Positions 45,227 through 53,835 of a DNA stretch of 64,000 bases are shown in pieces (position 1 is the first letter of the stretch; every line of letters starts with the position of its first letter). Below the pieces are notes generated by a model. The model ran no database searches. It saw nothing but the letters and a program-made list of their open reading frames with translations, and was not told the origin of the DNA. Both the position numbers and the translations under genes were made by a program. The DNA lies in assembly GCA_963846885.1 (NCBI GenBank), contig CAWJXS010000002.1, forward strand, positions 1-64,000, read 5' to 3'. Origin of the DNA: RPQJ01 sp963846885 (lineage in GTDB: Bacteria; Pseudomonadota; Gammaproteobacteria; Steroidobacterales; Steroidobacteraceae).

Positions 45227-45582
45227 TCGAGGGCTCCGTCGCGCCAGAGGTACGCGAACACCAGGCCCAGCAGGGCCATGAACACGAGGAACGACACCAG
45301 TGCGAGGGTGGCGATCTGCGCCTGGCCCGCGGCGGCGGCCCAGATGAAGAGCAGCACCGTTTCCAGGTCGAACAGCAGGAAAAAAATCGCGATCGGGTAG
45401 TACTTGATCGACAGCGGGCGGACGTTGCGATGCTGTATCGGTTCGGCGCCGCATTCGAACGGTTCGAGCTTCGCCGCGGATGCGACCGGGCGCGGGCCGA
45501 AGAATGCGTTCATCCCCAGGATCAGCCCCACGAGGCCGACCGAGGCGAGCAGATACATGAGAAATGTGGCGTAGGGGGTCAT
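45217..45582 (-). CDS. nuoA: NADH-quinone oxidoreductase subunit A
   Basis: 121 residues, three helices. The loop KLEPFECGAEPI (with the conserved Cys) and KYYPIAIFFLLFDLETVLLF are NuoA signatures. It is the first gene of the 14-gene nuo operon (45582 down to 32611) and faces the divergent SDH/FRD operon. Confidence 0.96.
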   Translation of the reverse strand: MTPYATFLMYLLASVGLVGLILGMNAFFGPRPVASAAKLEPFECGAEPIQHRNVRPLSIKYYPIAIFFLLFDLETVLLFIWAAAAGQAQIATLALVSFLVFMALLGLVFAYLWRDGALEWR

Positions 45583-45607
45583 GTGGGTCTGGAATCAGTC
45601 CGCGGCG

Positions 45608-45613
45608 ACTATA
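45608..45613 (-). promoter_or_regulatory. Possible -10 element for the nuo operon
   Basis: TATAGT on the minus strand lies 25 bases upstream of nuoA ATG. The base composition around it is compatible with a promoter, but the matching -35 position (AAGTTT at 17-base spacing) is weak. The 129-base gap is shared with the divergent SDH/FRD operon, for which I see no clear promoter. Confidence 0.3.
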
Positions 45614-45711
45614 GACAGGCTGGCGAGGCAAAACTTCCCGCGGAAAACGCGTATGGCTCCATCAGGTTGCATCGCTCTCAATCCCGTCACGCAAATCAGT
45701 CCGAGAATCCC

Positions 45712-46491
45712 GTGGATGCGATCAATCGCCCGCTGACCGCCACTGCCCCAGTGGCCGCTTCGCTGTCACTGCGCCGCTGGCCGGCGCGCCTCGATTTCCT
45801 GCAGAGCGCGTCCGGTCTCGCGCTGGGCCTGTTCATGTGGGTGCACATGTTCTTCGTCTCGTCGATCCTGCTCGGCCAGGACGCGATGTGGACCGTGGCC
45901 AGGATGTTCGAGGGCTATTTCATCTTCGGCCGGCCCCTGTACTGGCTGGTCTCGCTGCTGGTCGCTGTCATCGCCGGGTTATTTGTCCTGCATGCAGCGC
46001 TGGCATTACGGAAGTTCCCGGCCAATTACCGACAATACCGCGAATATCGCGACCATTTGACGCAAATGAAGCACGAAGATACCACCCTCTGGTACTGGCA
46101 GGTGGTGACGGGCTTCGCCCTGTTCTTCCTCGCCTCCGTGCACCTGTACATCATGCTGACCCACCCGGACCGCATCGGCCCGGTCGAATCCGCCGATCGC
46201 GTCTGGTCCGACCTGATGTGGCCGCTGTACCTGGTCATGCTGTTCGCCGTGGAGTTCCACGGCGGCGTGGGCCTCTACCGGGTCGCGCTGAAGTGGGGCT
46301 GGTTCGAGAACGGCGACCCGGTCGCGACGCGCAGGAAGCTGCGGTTCTACAAGTGGGCCCTGACCGCCTTTTTCCTCGTGCTGGGCCTGGCGACGCTTGC
46401 GGCGTACATGAAGATCGGCATCGATCACGCGCCGTACTACGGCCAGCCCTACGTGCCCGGCGTTGCGGCCGCCACGGGGGTGGCGCCATGA
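45712..46491 (+). CDS. frdC: Succinate dehydrogenase/fumarate reductase cytochrome b subunit, type B
   Basis: 259 residues with five membrane helices, the single large anchor of type B (Wolinella/Bacillus-like) enzymes, rather than the two small anchors of E. coli. Histidines in LFMWVHMFF, LHAALALRK, ASVHLYIM and AVEFHGGVGLYR are candidate ligands for the two haems b. Start GTG 45712 is the only plausible start before the first helix. Its stop overlaps frdA. The direction of catalysis (succinate oxidation or fumarate reduction) cannot be told. Confidence 0.88.
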   Translation: MDAINRPLTATAPVAASLSLRRWPARLDFLQSASGLALGLFMWVHMFFVSSILLGQDAMWTVARMFEGYFIFGRPLYWLVSLLVAVIAGLFVLHAALALRKFPANYRQYREYRDHLTQMKHEDTTLWYWQVVTGFALFFLASVHLYIMLTHPDRIGPVESADRVWSDLMWPLYLVMLFAVEFHGGVGLYRVALKWGWFENGDPVATRRKLRFYKWALTAFFLVLGLATLAAYMKIGIDHAPYYGQPYVPGVAAATGVAP

Positions 46492-48521
46492 AAGTCGTCT
46501 ACACCGACGTGCTGGTCATCGGCGGCGGGCTCGCGGGCCTGCGCGTGGCCATCGGCGCGCGCCGCCGGGGTCACGACGCGATCGTGCTGTCGCTGGTGCC
46601 GCCGAAGCGCTCGCACTCCGCCGCCGCGCAGGGCGGCATGCAGGCGAGCCTTGGCAACGTGACCAAGGGGCAGGGCGACAACGAGGACGTCCACTTCGAG
46701 GACACCGTCAAGGGCAGCGACTGGGGCGCCGACCAGCGCGTCGTCCGCATGTTCGTCAACACGGCGCCGAAAGCCGTGCGCGAGCTCGCCGCCTGGGGCG
46801 TGCCCTGGAGCCGCGTCAGGCAGGGCGACCGCACAGTCATCATCAACGGCGAAAAGGTCGTCATCACCGAGCGCGATGCAGCGCACGGGCTGGTGGCGCA
46901 GCGCGATTTCGGCGGCACCAAGAAGTGGCGCACCTGCTACGTCTCCGACGGCACGGGCCATGCGATGCTGTTTGCGGTGGGCGACCGCGCCATCGCGGAA
47001 GGCATCCCCGTGCACGAACGCACGGAGGCGCTGGCGCTGATCCAGGACGGCAAGCGCTGCTACGGCGCCATCGTGCGCGACCTGATCACCGGCGAGCTCA
47101 CCGCCTACGTGGCCAAGGCCACTGCGATCGCGACAGGCGGGGCGGGGCGCGTCTATCGCGTCACGACCAACGCGGTGATCTGCGAAGGCATCGGCGCGGC
47201 GCTCGCGCTCGAGACCGGCATCGTGCCGCTCGGCAACATGGAAGCCGTGCAGTTCCACCCGACGGGCATCTTCCCGGCAGGCATCCTCGTGACGGAAGGC
47301 TGCCGCGGCGACGGCGGCCTGCTGCGCGATGCGAGCGGTCACCGCTTCATGCCGGATTACGAGCCCGAGAAAAAGGAACTCGCCTCGCGCGACGTCGTCT
47401 CGCGCCGCATGGAAGAACACATCCGCAAGGGCAACGGGGCCAAGTCGCGTTTCGGCGAGCACCTGTGGCTCGACATCACGCTGCTCGGCCGCAAGCACAT
47501 CGAGCACAACCTGCGCGAAGTGAAGGACATCTGCCAGTACTTCCTCGGCGTCGATCCCGCGGAACAGTGGATTCCGGTGCGTCCGGCGCAGCACTACACG
47601 ATGGGCGGCGTGCGGACCGATTACACCGGGCAGACGCCGACGCTGCGCGGCCTGTTCGCTGCCGGCGAGGCGGCTTGCTGGGACATGCACGGGTTCAATC
47701 GGCTCGGCGGCAACTCGGTGGCCGAGACTGTCGTCGCCGGCATGATCGTCAGTGAATTCATTGCTGATTTCGTCGAGAGCCCCGAAGGCGAGATCGACAT
47801 TCCGACCGCGCTGCTGCGGGAGACGCTCGCGGCCGAGCGGGGCAAGATCGAGCATCTGCTGCACCATGGCGGGCGCGAGCAGGCCGACACGCTGAAGGCC
47901 GAGATGCAGCAGACCATGACCGACAACGTCGGTATCTTCCGCCGCGGCGCCGACCTGCAGCAGGCCGTCGACAAGCTGCAGGAGCTGCTCGTGCGCAGCC
48001 GCGACATCGGCCTGCGCTCGCGGCGCGACGGCCCGAACCCCGAACTCGTCACCGCGTATCGCGTGCAGAAGATGCTCAAGGTGGCGCTGTGCGTCGCGCA
48101 GGGTGCGCTCACGCGCACCGAAAGCCGCGGCGCGCACTTCCGTGAAGACTTCCCGCGGCGCAACGATGCGCAGTGGCTGCAGCGCACGCTGGCAACCTGG
48201 CCCGATGCGAACGCGACGGTGCCGACGCTCGACTACGAAGCGCTCGACGTGGGCAGCATGGAGCTGCCGCCCGGTTGGCGCGGATATGGCAACAAGGACT
48301 ACGTGGATCACCCCGACACGCCGCAACGCGCCGCAGCCGTCGCGCAGCTGCGTGAGGCCACCCAGGCCGGCGGCCGGCATGCCGTGCAAGCCGCGCTCAT
48401 GCCGTACGAGCACCTGCTGCCGTCCGGACTGCGCGGTCTCAACGAGCGCATCGACGAGATGCTGCCCGCGACGAGTCCGCCGCAACGAATCGACCGCAGC
48501 GACGAGAAAGTGCCGACATGA
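46488..48521 (+). CDS. frdA: Succinate dehydrogenase/fumarate reductase flavoprotein subunit
   Basis: 677 residues. FAD-binding GGGLAGLRVAIGA at the N terminus; RSHSAAAQGGMQAS carries the covalent-FAD histidine region. Active-site segments are AVQFHPTGIFPAG, HYTMGGVRTD and the Arg in SVAETVVAG-linked helices. Length and gene order (C-A-B) match the Wolinella-type enzyme. It sits on the cytoplasmic face of the membrane and is coupled to frdC and frdB by 4-base overlaps. Confidence 0.95.
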   Translation: MKVVYTDVLVIGGGLAGLRVAIGARRRGHDAIVLSLVPPKRSHSAAAQGGMQASLGNVTKGQGDNEDVHFEDTVKGSDWGADQRVVRMFVNTAPKAVRELAAWGVPWSRVRQGDRTVIINGEKVVITERDAAHGLVAQRDFGGTKKWRTCYVSDGTGHAMLFAVGDRAIAEGIPVHERTEALALIQDGKRCYGAIVRDLITGELTAYVAKATAIATGGAGRVYRVTTNAVICEGIGAALALETGIVPLGNMEAVQFHPTGIFPAGILVTEGCRGDGGLLRDASGHRFMPDYEPEKKELASRDVVSRRMEEHIRKGNGAKSRFGEHLWLDITLLGRKHIEHNLREVKDICQYFLGVDPAEQWIPVRPAQHYTMGGVRTDYTGQTPTLRGLFAAGEAACWDMHGFNRLGGNSVAETVVAGMIVSEFIADFVESPEGEIDIPTALLRETLAAERGKIEHLLHHGGREQADTLKAEMQQTMTDNVGIFRRGADLQQAVDKLQELLVRSRDIGLRSRRDGPNPELVTAYRVQKMLKVALCVAQGALTRTESRGAHFREDFPRRNDAQWLQRTLATWPDANATVPTLDYEALDVGSMELPPGWRGYGNKDYVDHPDTPQRAAAVAQLREATQAGGRHAVQAALMPYEHLLPSGLRGLNERIDEMLPATSPPQRIDRSDEKVPT

Positions 48522-49312
48522 GCGCCCCACTATCCAAGCACAAGAATGTCGGCTCGGCGCCGGCGCAGTCGCTGCCCGTCGCCGACGGGCCCAGGCGCAT
48601 GCTCCACTTCCACATCCTGCGCCACGATCCGCAGGATCCCGCGAGCGTGCCGCACTTCGACGTGTTCGAGCTCGAGGAAGCGCCGGGCATGACGTTGTTC
48701 ATCGCGTTGAACGAGATCCGCGAAAAGCTCGATCCGTCCGTCGCGTTCGATTTCGTCTGCCGCGCGGGTATCTGTGGCAGCTGCGGCATGGTCGTCAACG
48801 GCCGCCCGGGTCTGGCCTGTCGCACGTTGACGCAGGACCTGCCCGCGGACATCTCGCTGGCGCCGTTGCCGGCGTTCGAGCTCATCGCCGACCTGTCCGT
48901 GAACACGGGCAAGTGGATGCGCGGCATGAGCGAGCGGCTCGAGACGTGGGTGCATTCGCTGGGCGCGGAGGCCGACCTGACGCGCCTCGAAGAGCGCATG
49001 GATCCCGAACTCGCCGACAAGATCTACGAGCTCGATCGGTGCATCGAGTGCGGCTGCTGCGTTGCCGCTTGCGGCACGGCGCGCATGCGCGAGGATTTCG
49101 TGGGCGCGGTGGGTCTCAACAAGATCGCACGCTTCGCGCTCGACCCGCGCGACCATCGGACGGACGCAGACTTCTATGAACTCGTCGGCAACGACGATGG
49201 CGTGTTCGGCTGCATGACGCTGCTCGGCTGCCACGACGTCTGCCCGAAAGAGCTGCCATTGCAGGCGCAGATCGCTTTCCTGCGCCGGAAGATGGTCAAG
49301 GTCGGCTTGTAG
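48518..49312 (+). CDS. frdB: Succinate dehydrogenase/fumarate reductase iron-sulfur subunit
   Basis: 264 residues with three clusters: 2Fe-2S in CRAGICGSCGMVVNG plus a later Cys in LACRT; 4Fe-4S in CIECGCCVAACG; and 3Fe-4S in CMTLLGCHDVCPKELPL. It wires the flavin of FrdA to the haems of FrdC. The start overlaps frdA. It has an unusually long N-terminal stretch of about 27 residues before the ferredoxin fold. Confidence 0.95.
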   Translation: MSAPLSKHKNVGSAPAQSLPVADGPRRMLHFHILRHDPQDPASVPHFDVFELEEAPGMTLFIALNEIREKLDPSVAFDFVCRAGICGSCGMVVNGRPGLACRTLTQDLPADISLAPLPAFELIADLSVNTGKWMRGMSERLETWVHSLGAEADLTRLEERMDPELADKIYELDRCIECGCCVAACGTARMREDFVGAVGLNKIARFALDPRDHRTDADFYELVGNDDGVFGCMTLLGCHDVCPKELPLQAQIAFLRRKMVKVGL

Positions 49313-49341
49313 ACCCGCTGCCCGTCGGGGCAACTGCAGTC

Positions 49342-50043
49342 TTGTCCATCGATTACGAACCGATCACGCCACCGCGCCGGCTCGACGCCCTGCGGGAGCT
49401 GCGCCTGCCACTGGACGCGTTGCGCTGGGTGCCTTCCTGGTTCGCCCGGTCGCAAGCTCGTGCGGTGCAGCCGCGCACCGTCATCCTGTTGCCCGGCTTC
49501 GGCACCGGCCCTCGCTCGATGCGTGTCCTGGAAGCGTTCCTGCGCGGGCGTGGGCATCGTGTCCGCGACTGGGGTCTGGGAGTCAACGACGGCAATGCCA
49601 GGCGACTGCGTTCGCTCCTGACGGGAGTGGTCGACGCAGCCGTGCAGCAGCACGCAGAACCCGTGGTGCTGGTGGGCTGGAGCCTCGGCGGTTACCTCGC
49701 GCGCGAATTTGCGCGCGATCAGCCGCATGGAGTTCGCGGGATCGTCACGCTGGGCAGTCCGGTGGTGGGCGGGCCGCGCTACACGGCGACGGCCGAACGC
49801 TATCGGTCACAGGGGCATGACCTCGACGCGATTGAGCGCTCGGTCAAGGATCGCTACCAGACGCCGCTGCAAGTGCCCGTGACCGCGGTGTACTCGAAGC
49901 GCGACGGCATCGTCGCGTGGCCTGCATGCATCGATCGCTGGTCGCCCACCGTGCGCAATCTTGAAGTGAGCGAAACTCATCTGGGCCTGGTGCTGTCGCC
50001 GCGTGTCTTCGGCATCGTGGCCGAGGCCATCGAGCAGGAATAG
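49342..50043 (+). CDS. Alpha/beta hydrolase
   Basis: 233 residues with an alpha/beta-hydrolase fold: oxyanion stretch VILLPGFGTGPRSM, nucleophile elbow VGWSLGGYLA, a possible acid in YSKRDGIVAW and a His in VSETHLGLV. The substrate is not evident. The only long start is TTG 49342 without a strong ribosome site, so the N terminus is uncertain. It lies 29 bases after frdB and may be co-transcribed. Confidence 0.75.
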   Translation: MSIDYEPITPPRRLDALRELRLPLDALRWVPSWFARSQARAVQPRTVILLPGFGTGPRSMRVLEAFLRGRGHRVRDWGLGVNDGNARRLRSLLTGVVDAAVQQHAEPVVLVGWSLGGYLAREFARDQPHGVRGIVTLGSPVVGGPRYTATAERYRSQGHDLDAIERSVKDRYQTPLQVPVTAVYSKRDGIVAWPACIDRWSPTVRNLEVSETHLGLVLSPRVFGIVAEAIEQE

Positions 50044-50197
50044 GGTGTGCCGGCGGCAGGCCTGGCCACCTTTGCCTCACCTCATCGCATATTCATGCCG
50101 GTCCGTCGCGTATGCGGCGCCAGCCTGCTTTACCGTCCATGCCCGCCGCTGCAGAATTTCCCCTGACCGAGCGGGGCCCAGACTCTGCCGGTCACGG

Positions 50198-50214
50198 GGC
50201 GCAATGGTTGCGCC
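50198..50214 (+). other. Short hairpin before the cytochrome c gene
   Basis: GGCGCAA-TGG-TTGCGCC, a perfect 7-bp stem with a 3-base loop, lies 21 bases upstream of the cytochrome c start in the 192-base gap after the hydrolase. No T-run follows. It could end the upstream transcript or shape the leader of the next gene; otherwise I see nothing in this gap. Confidence 0.35.
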
Positions 50215-50235
50215 TGCATGCAGAGGAGGGAAGCC

Positions 50236-50745
50236 ATGCACATGCGTTCAGTAAAGGGCCTCGCGGGCCTCATCGCCTTGTTCGTCGTTGCCGGCGTCGC
50301 CCAGGCCGCCGAGCCTGGCCAGATTGCGCGCGGCCGCTACGTCGCGCTGATCGGCGGCTGCAACGATTGTCACACTGCTGGGTTCATGGAAAAGAACCTG
50401 GCCATCCCGGAGAAGGACTGGCTCAAGGGCAGCGCCGTAGGATTCCAGGGTCCCTGGGGCACGACGTATGCGGCCAATCTGCGGCTCGTCATGAGCAGGA
50501 TGACGGAGGCCCAGTGGCTCGAGCATGCGGCCAAAGACCGGCTGCCGCCGATGCCGGCTTATGCGCTGCACCAGATGACGCAGGACGACCTCAAGGCGAT
50601 CTACGCCTATGTGCGCAGCCTGGGTGATCCAGGCGCGCCTGCGCCTGCGTACGTCGCTCCGGGCGGCAAGGTGACCACGCCGTACTTCGTGTTCGTGCCG
50701 CGGACCGACTCGCCGCAACAATCGGTCGCCGGCGCAGGCAAGTAG
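50236..50745 (+). CDS. Small exported c-type cytochrome
   Basis: 169 residues. Signal peptide to about residue 24 (IALFVVAGVAQAA). One haem motif CNDCH preceded by GRYVALIGG, the usual start of a class I cytochrome c domain, and distal Met candidates in LPPMPAYALHQM. The DDLKAIYAYVRSL helix closes the domain. ATG 50236 follows AGGAGG. It is probably a periplasmic electron carrier; the redox partner is unknown. Confidence 0.88.
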   Translation: MHMRSVKGLAGLIALFVVAGVAQAAEPGQIARGRYVALIGGCNDCHTAGFMEKNLAIPEKDWLKGSAVGFQGPWGTTYAANLRLVMSRMTEAQWLEHAAKDRLPPMPAYALHQMTQDDLKAIYAYVRSLGDPGAPAPAYVAPGGKVTTPYFVFVPRTDSPQQSVAGAGK

Positions 50746-50784
50746 CGTTCTGACCGCTACGCCGGCGAAACTCGGCGACGCACC

Positions 50785-51456
50785 CTAGGCCAGCTGTGCC
50801 TTGAGCGCGTCGAGCTCGCTGCGCAGGGCAGCGACTTCCGCCTCGAGCGCCGCTACGCGCGTGGCAAGCGCCGAATCCGGCGCCTGAGCGTGCGTTGCGG
50901 CGGCGGGCAGCGCCGCATGCGCCGCTTCCAGCGCAGCGATATCGATCGGCCCCGTGAACAGTTGCGCGAAGCGGGACTCGCGCCGGCCTGGCTCGCGCGG
51001 CAGCTTGACGACGAACGGCCCCTCGGGTCGCGTCTCGAGGTCTTCCAGCGCGTTCTCGACTTCGTCGAGCCCACTCACGGTGGCCAGGCGGCCTGCGTGG
51101 GTGCGCAATTCACCGGGTGTCTGCGGGCCACGCAACAGCAGTTCGCAGACGATGGCGGTCTGCGCCGGCGAAAACTTCAGTGACCCGAACTGCGTGTTGC
51201 AGAACAGCTGGTGGTACTTGGGGACGCGGCTGCCAAAGCCCGACTTCTCGAGGATGACCTGCTTGCGGATCAGGCCGTCGACCACGGCCTGGACCTCGCG
51301 CTCGTCCAGGTTCAGCACCGGCTCGCGGTTGCTCTTCTGGTTGCAGGCATTGACCAGCGCGTTGAGCGAGAGCGGGTACTGGTCCGGCGTGGCGATCTGC
51401 TTCTCGATCAGGCAGCCGACGACCCGGGCTTCGAGGGCGGACAACTCGTGCGGCAT
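50785..51456 (-). CDS. DUF480/YceH family protein
   Basis: 223 residues. The N-terminal two thirds match YceH (LSALEARVVGCLIEKQIATPDQYPLSLNALVNACNQKSNR), a pair of winged-helix-like domains. The C-terminal 45 residues are a coiled-coil (VAALEAEVAALRSELDALKAQL). The cellular role is not established. It stands alone between two plus-strand genes. Confidence 0.9.
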   Translation of the reverse strand: MPHELSALEARVVGCLIEKQIATPDQYPLSLNALVNACNQKSNREPVLNLDEREVQAVVDGLIRKQVILEKSGFGSRVPKYHQLFCNTQFGSLKFSPAQTAIVCELLLRGPQTPGELRTHAGRLATVSGLDEVENALEDLETRPEGPFVVKLPREPGRRESRFAQLFTGPIDIAALEAAHAALPAAATHAQAPDSALATRVAALEAEVAALRSELDALKAQLA

Positions 51457-51519
51457 CGAATGCTCCGTGGGCGCGACCCGGGCATAATCTCACACCCGGC
51501 CCTGGAGGTTTGCCCGACC

Positions 51520-52440
51520 GTGCAGTCGCGACGTGGTTCGACGCTGAAGGGAATCGTCACGCTCCTGCTGATGGGCGTGAACGTGGTGTTCTGGGTGCCG
51601 ATCCTGCTGGTCGTCGCGCTGGCGAAGTTGCTCGTCCCGCTCGCCGCGTGGCGGCGCTGGACGAGCGCCCTCATGATCTGGATTGCGCAGGCCTGGATCA
51701 GCTGCAACGGCGCCATCTTCCAGCTGATGGGCGTCCTGCGGCTCGAGGTGGACGGCGTCGAAGGGCTCGACCCGCGCAGCTGGTACCTGGTGCTGTCGAA
51801 CCATCGCTCGTGGGTCGACATCCTCGTGCTGCAGAAAGCGTTCAACCGCCGCATCCCGTTCCTCAAGTTCTTCCTCAAGCAGGAACTGATCTGGGTGCCG
51901 TTCCTCGGCCTCGCCTGGTGGGCGCTCGACTTTCCGTTCATGAAGCGCCATTCGGCCACCTACCTGCAGCAGCACCCCGAGGCGCGCGGCGAAGACCTCG
52001 CAGCCACGCGCAAGGCCTGCGAGCGGTTCGCGCTGTTGCCGACGTCCGTCATGAACTTCGTCGAAGGCACGCGCTTCACCGCGGCCAAGCACAGCGCCTC
52101 CAAGTCGCCGTACCGCAACCTGCTGCGGCCGCGCCCAGGCGGCGTTGCGTTCGTGCTTTCCGCGATGGGGGGCATGATGCACTCGGTGCTCGACGTGACG
52201 CTCGCCTACGCGGAACCCAACCCCACGCTCTGGGACTTCTGCTGCGGCCGGATCGGCACCGTGCGCATGCACGTGCTGCGCCGGCCGATCGAGCCGTGGA
52301 GCGCCACCGGCGGCGATTACGGCACCGATTCCAGGCTGCGCGCGCGCTACAAGGAATGGCTCGCGACGCTGTGGTCGGAGAAAGACGCGCGTCTCGACGC
52401 GATGCTCGGCAAGACGCCGGCGCAGGATGCCGCGCCGTGA
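51520..52440 (+). CDS. Membrane-bound acyltransferase (PlsC domain, YihG-like)
   Basis: 306 residues: two N-terminal hydrophobic stretches, then the acyltransferase motifs NHRSWVD (HxxxxD) and EGTRF. Length and motif order match YihG-type 1-acylglycerol-3-phosphate acyltransferases. Start GTG 51520 follows GGAGG at a somewhat long spacing. It probably makes phosphatidic acid at the inner membrane. It overlaps a thioesterase gene by GTGA. Confidence 0.88.
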   Translation: MQSRRGSTLKGIVTLLLMGVNVVFWVPILLVVALAKLLVPLAAWRRWTSALMIWIAQAWISCNGAIFQLMGVLRLEVDGVEGLDPRSWYLVLSNHRSWVDILVLQKAFNRRIPFLKFFLKQELIWVPFLGLAWWALDFPFMKRHSATYLQQHPEARGEDLAATRKACERFALLPTSVMNFVEGTRFTAAKHSASKSPYRNLLRPRPGGVAFVLSAMGGMMHSVLDVTLAYAEPNPTLWDFCCGRIGTVRMHVLRRPIEPWSATGGDYGTDSRLRARYKEWLATLWSEKDARLDAMLGKTPAQDAAP

Positions 52441-52919
52441 GCTGGGACCTGCCGTCGCCTTTCATCCACGAGCGCATCGCCGTCCACACCGAGATCGACG
52501 GCTACGGTCACGTGAACAATGCCGTGTACGTGGCCTGGCTCGACGACTGTGCCTGGGCCCACTCGATCTCGCGCGGCATCAGCCCGGAACTGTGCCGGTC
52601 GCTCAATCGCGGCATGGCGGTGTGGCGCACGCAGATCAACTACCTGCGCGCCGCGGTCGAAGGCGACGCGATCCAGGTGGCGACCTGGCCCGTGCGCAAT
52701 GACTGCAAGCTGCGCATCGAGCGCCGGTTCCAGGTCCGCCGCAAAGCCGATGGCGAGACGCTGCTGCGCGCGCTGCTGCACTACGTGTGCATCGACCTGC
52801 AGACGGGTCGCGCGAAGCGGATGCCGGACGATTTCACGCGCTATGCCGTGCTGCCCGAAGTTGCAGCGGCTGTCGCTGCCGAATCACAACCGTATCAGCC
52901 GGGCGTCGAACCCGGCTGA
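52437..52919 (+). CDS. Hotdog-fold acyl-CoA thioesterase (4HBT)
   Basis: 160 residues. The hotdog signature is EIDGYGHVNNAVYVAWLDDCAW, in which an Asp/Asn pair is typical of 4-hydroxybenzoyl-CoA thioesterase-like enzymes, and INYLRAAVEGD starts the second strand. It hydrolyses acyl thioesters in the cytosol. GTG 52437 overlaps the acyltransferase stop, so the two are coupled and may work on the same acyl pool. Confidence 0.88.
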   Translation: MSWDLPSPFIHERIAVHTEIDGYGHVNNAVYVAWLDDCAWAHSISRGISPELCRSLNRGMAVWRTQINYLRAAVEGDAIQVATWPVRNDCKLRIERRFQVRRKADGETLLRALLHYVCIDLQTGRAKRMPDDFTRYAVLPEVAAAVAAESQPYQPGVEPG

Positions 52920-52949
52920 ACCCGCCAAGGACTACGAGGAAAACCCGCG

Positions 52950-53828
52950 ATGCACGACAAATGGACCGGCCCCGAACTCGACTCCCTGCTCGGCTCCCGC
53001 ACGCTGACGCGACGGCAGATGCTCGTCACGTCGCTCGCGACGGGATTCGCGCTCGCCGCGCAGCCCGTAGCGGCCGACGCCATCAGCACCAGCACGGACG
53101 GCCTCGAGGCCGGCGAAGTGCGCATTCCCGTGGCGGACGGTGAAATCCCCGCGTACCGCGCGATGCCCGCCAAGGGCAAAGATTTTCCGGTCGTGCTCGT
53201 CGTGCAGGAGATCTTCGGCGTGCACGAGCACATCAAGGACGTGTGCCGCCGGTTTGCGCGCGAGGGCTACCTGGCGATCGCGCCGGAGCTCTATGCGCGC
53301 CAGGGCGACGTCTCCAAGATGACCGACTGGAAGCAGATCTTTGCGGAAGTCGTGAGCAAGGTGCCCGACGCGCAGGTGATGTCCGATCTCGACGCGACTG
53401 TCGCGTGGGCGCGGAAGTCGAGCCGCGGCGACGGCAAGCAGCTCGCGGTCACCGGCTTCTGCTGGGGCGGGCGCATCACCTGGCTTTACGCTGCGCACAA
53501 TCCCGGCCTGCTTGCGGGCGTCGCCTGGTACGGGCGATTGAAAGGGGAGGCGACGGCGCTGCAGCCGAAGTACCCGTTCGACGTCGTGGCGAACATCAAC
53601 GCGCCGGTGCTGGGCCTGTACGGCGGCAAGGACCAGGGCATTCCACTCGCTGACGTCGACGCGATGAGTGCGGCGCTCAAGGCGGCGAGCAAGCCGTCGG
53701 AGATCACCGTGTTCCCGGAGGCAGGCCATGCCTTCTTCGCCGACTACCGCCCGAGCTATCGCGCGGACGACGCGGCCGCAGGGTGGGCGGCGTGCCTCGG
53801 CTGGTTCCGCAAGCACGGTGTGGGCTGA
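52950..53828 (+). CDS. Dienelactone hydrolase family protein with Tat-like signal
   Basis: 292 residues. Residues 20-45 resemble a twin-arginine signal (TRRQMLVTSLATGFALAA), so the protein is probably exported folded. The hydrolase part has QEIFGVHEHIKDV, the Cys nucleophile in TGFCWGG, Asp in YGGKDQGIP and His in AGHAFFADYRPSY, the Cys-Asp-His triad of dienelactone hydrolases. True dienelactone activity is unproven. It converges on the TonB receptor with a 7-base gap. Confidence 0.88.
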   Translation: MHDKWTGPELDSLLGSRTLTRRQMLVTSLATGFALAAQPVAADAISTSTDGLEAGEVRIPVADGEIPAYRAMPAKGKDFPVVLVVQEIFGVHEHIKDVCRRFAREGYLAIAPELYARQGDVSKMTDWKQIFAEVVSKVPDAQVMSDLDATVAWARKSSRGDGKQLAVTGFCWGGRITWLYAAHNPGLLAGVAWYGRLKGEATALQPKYPFDVVANINAPVLGLYGGKDQGIPLADVDAMSAALKAASKPSEITVFPEAGHAFFADYRPSYRADDAAAGWAACLGWFRKHGVG

Positions 53829-53835
53829 AGCGGCG

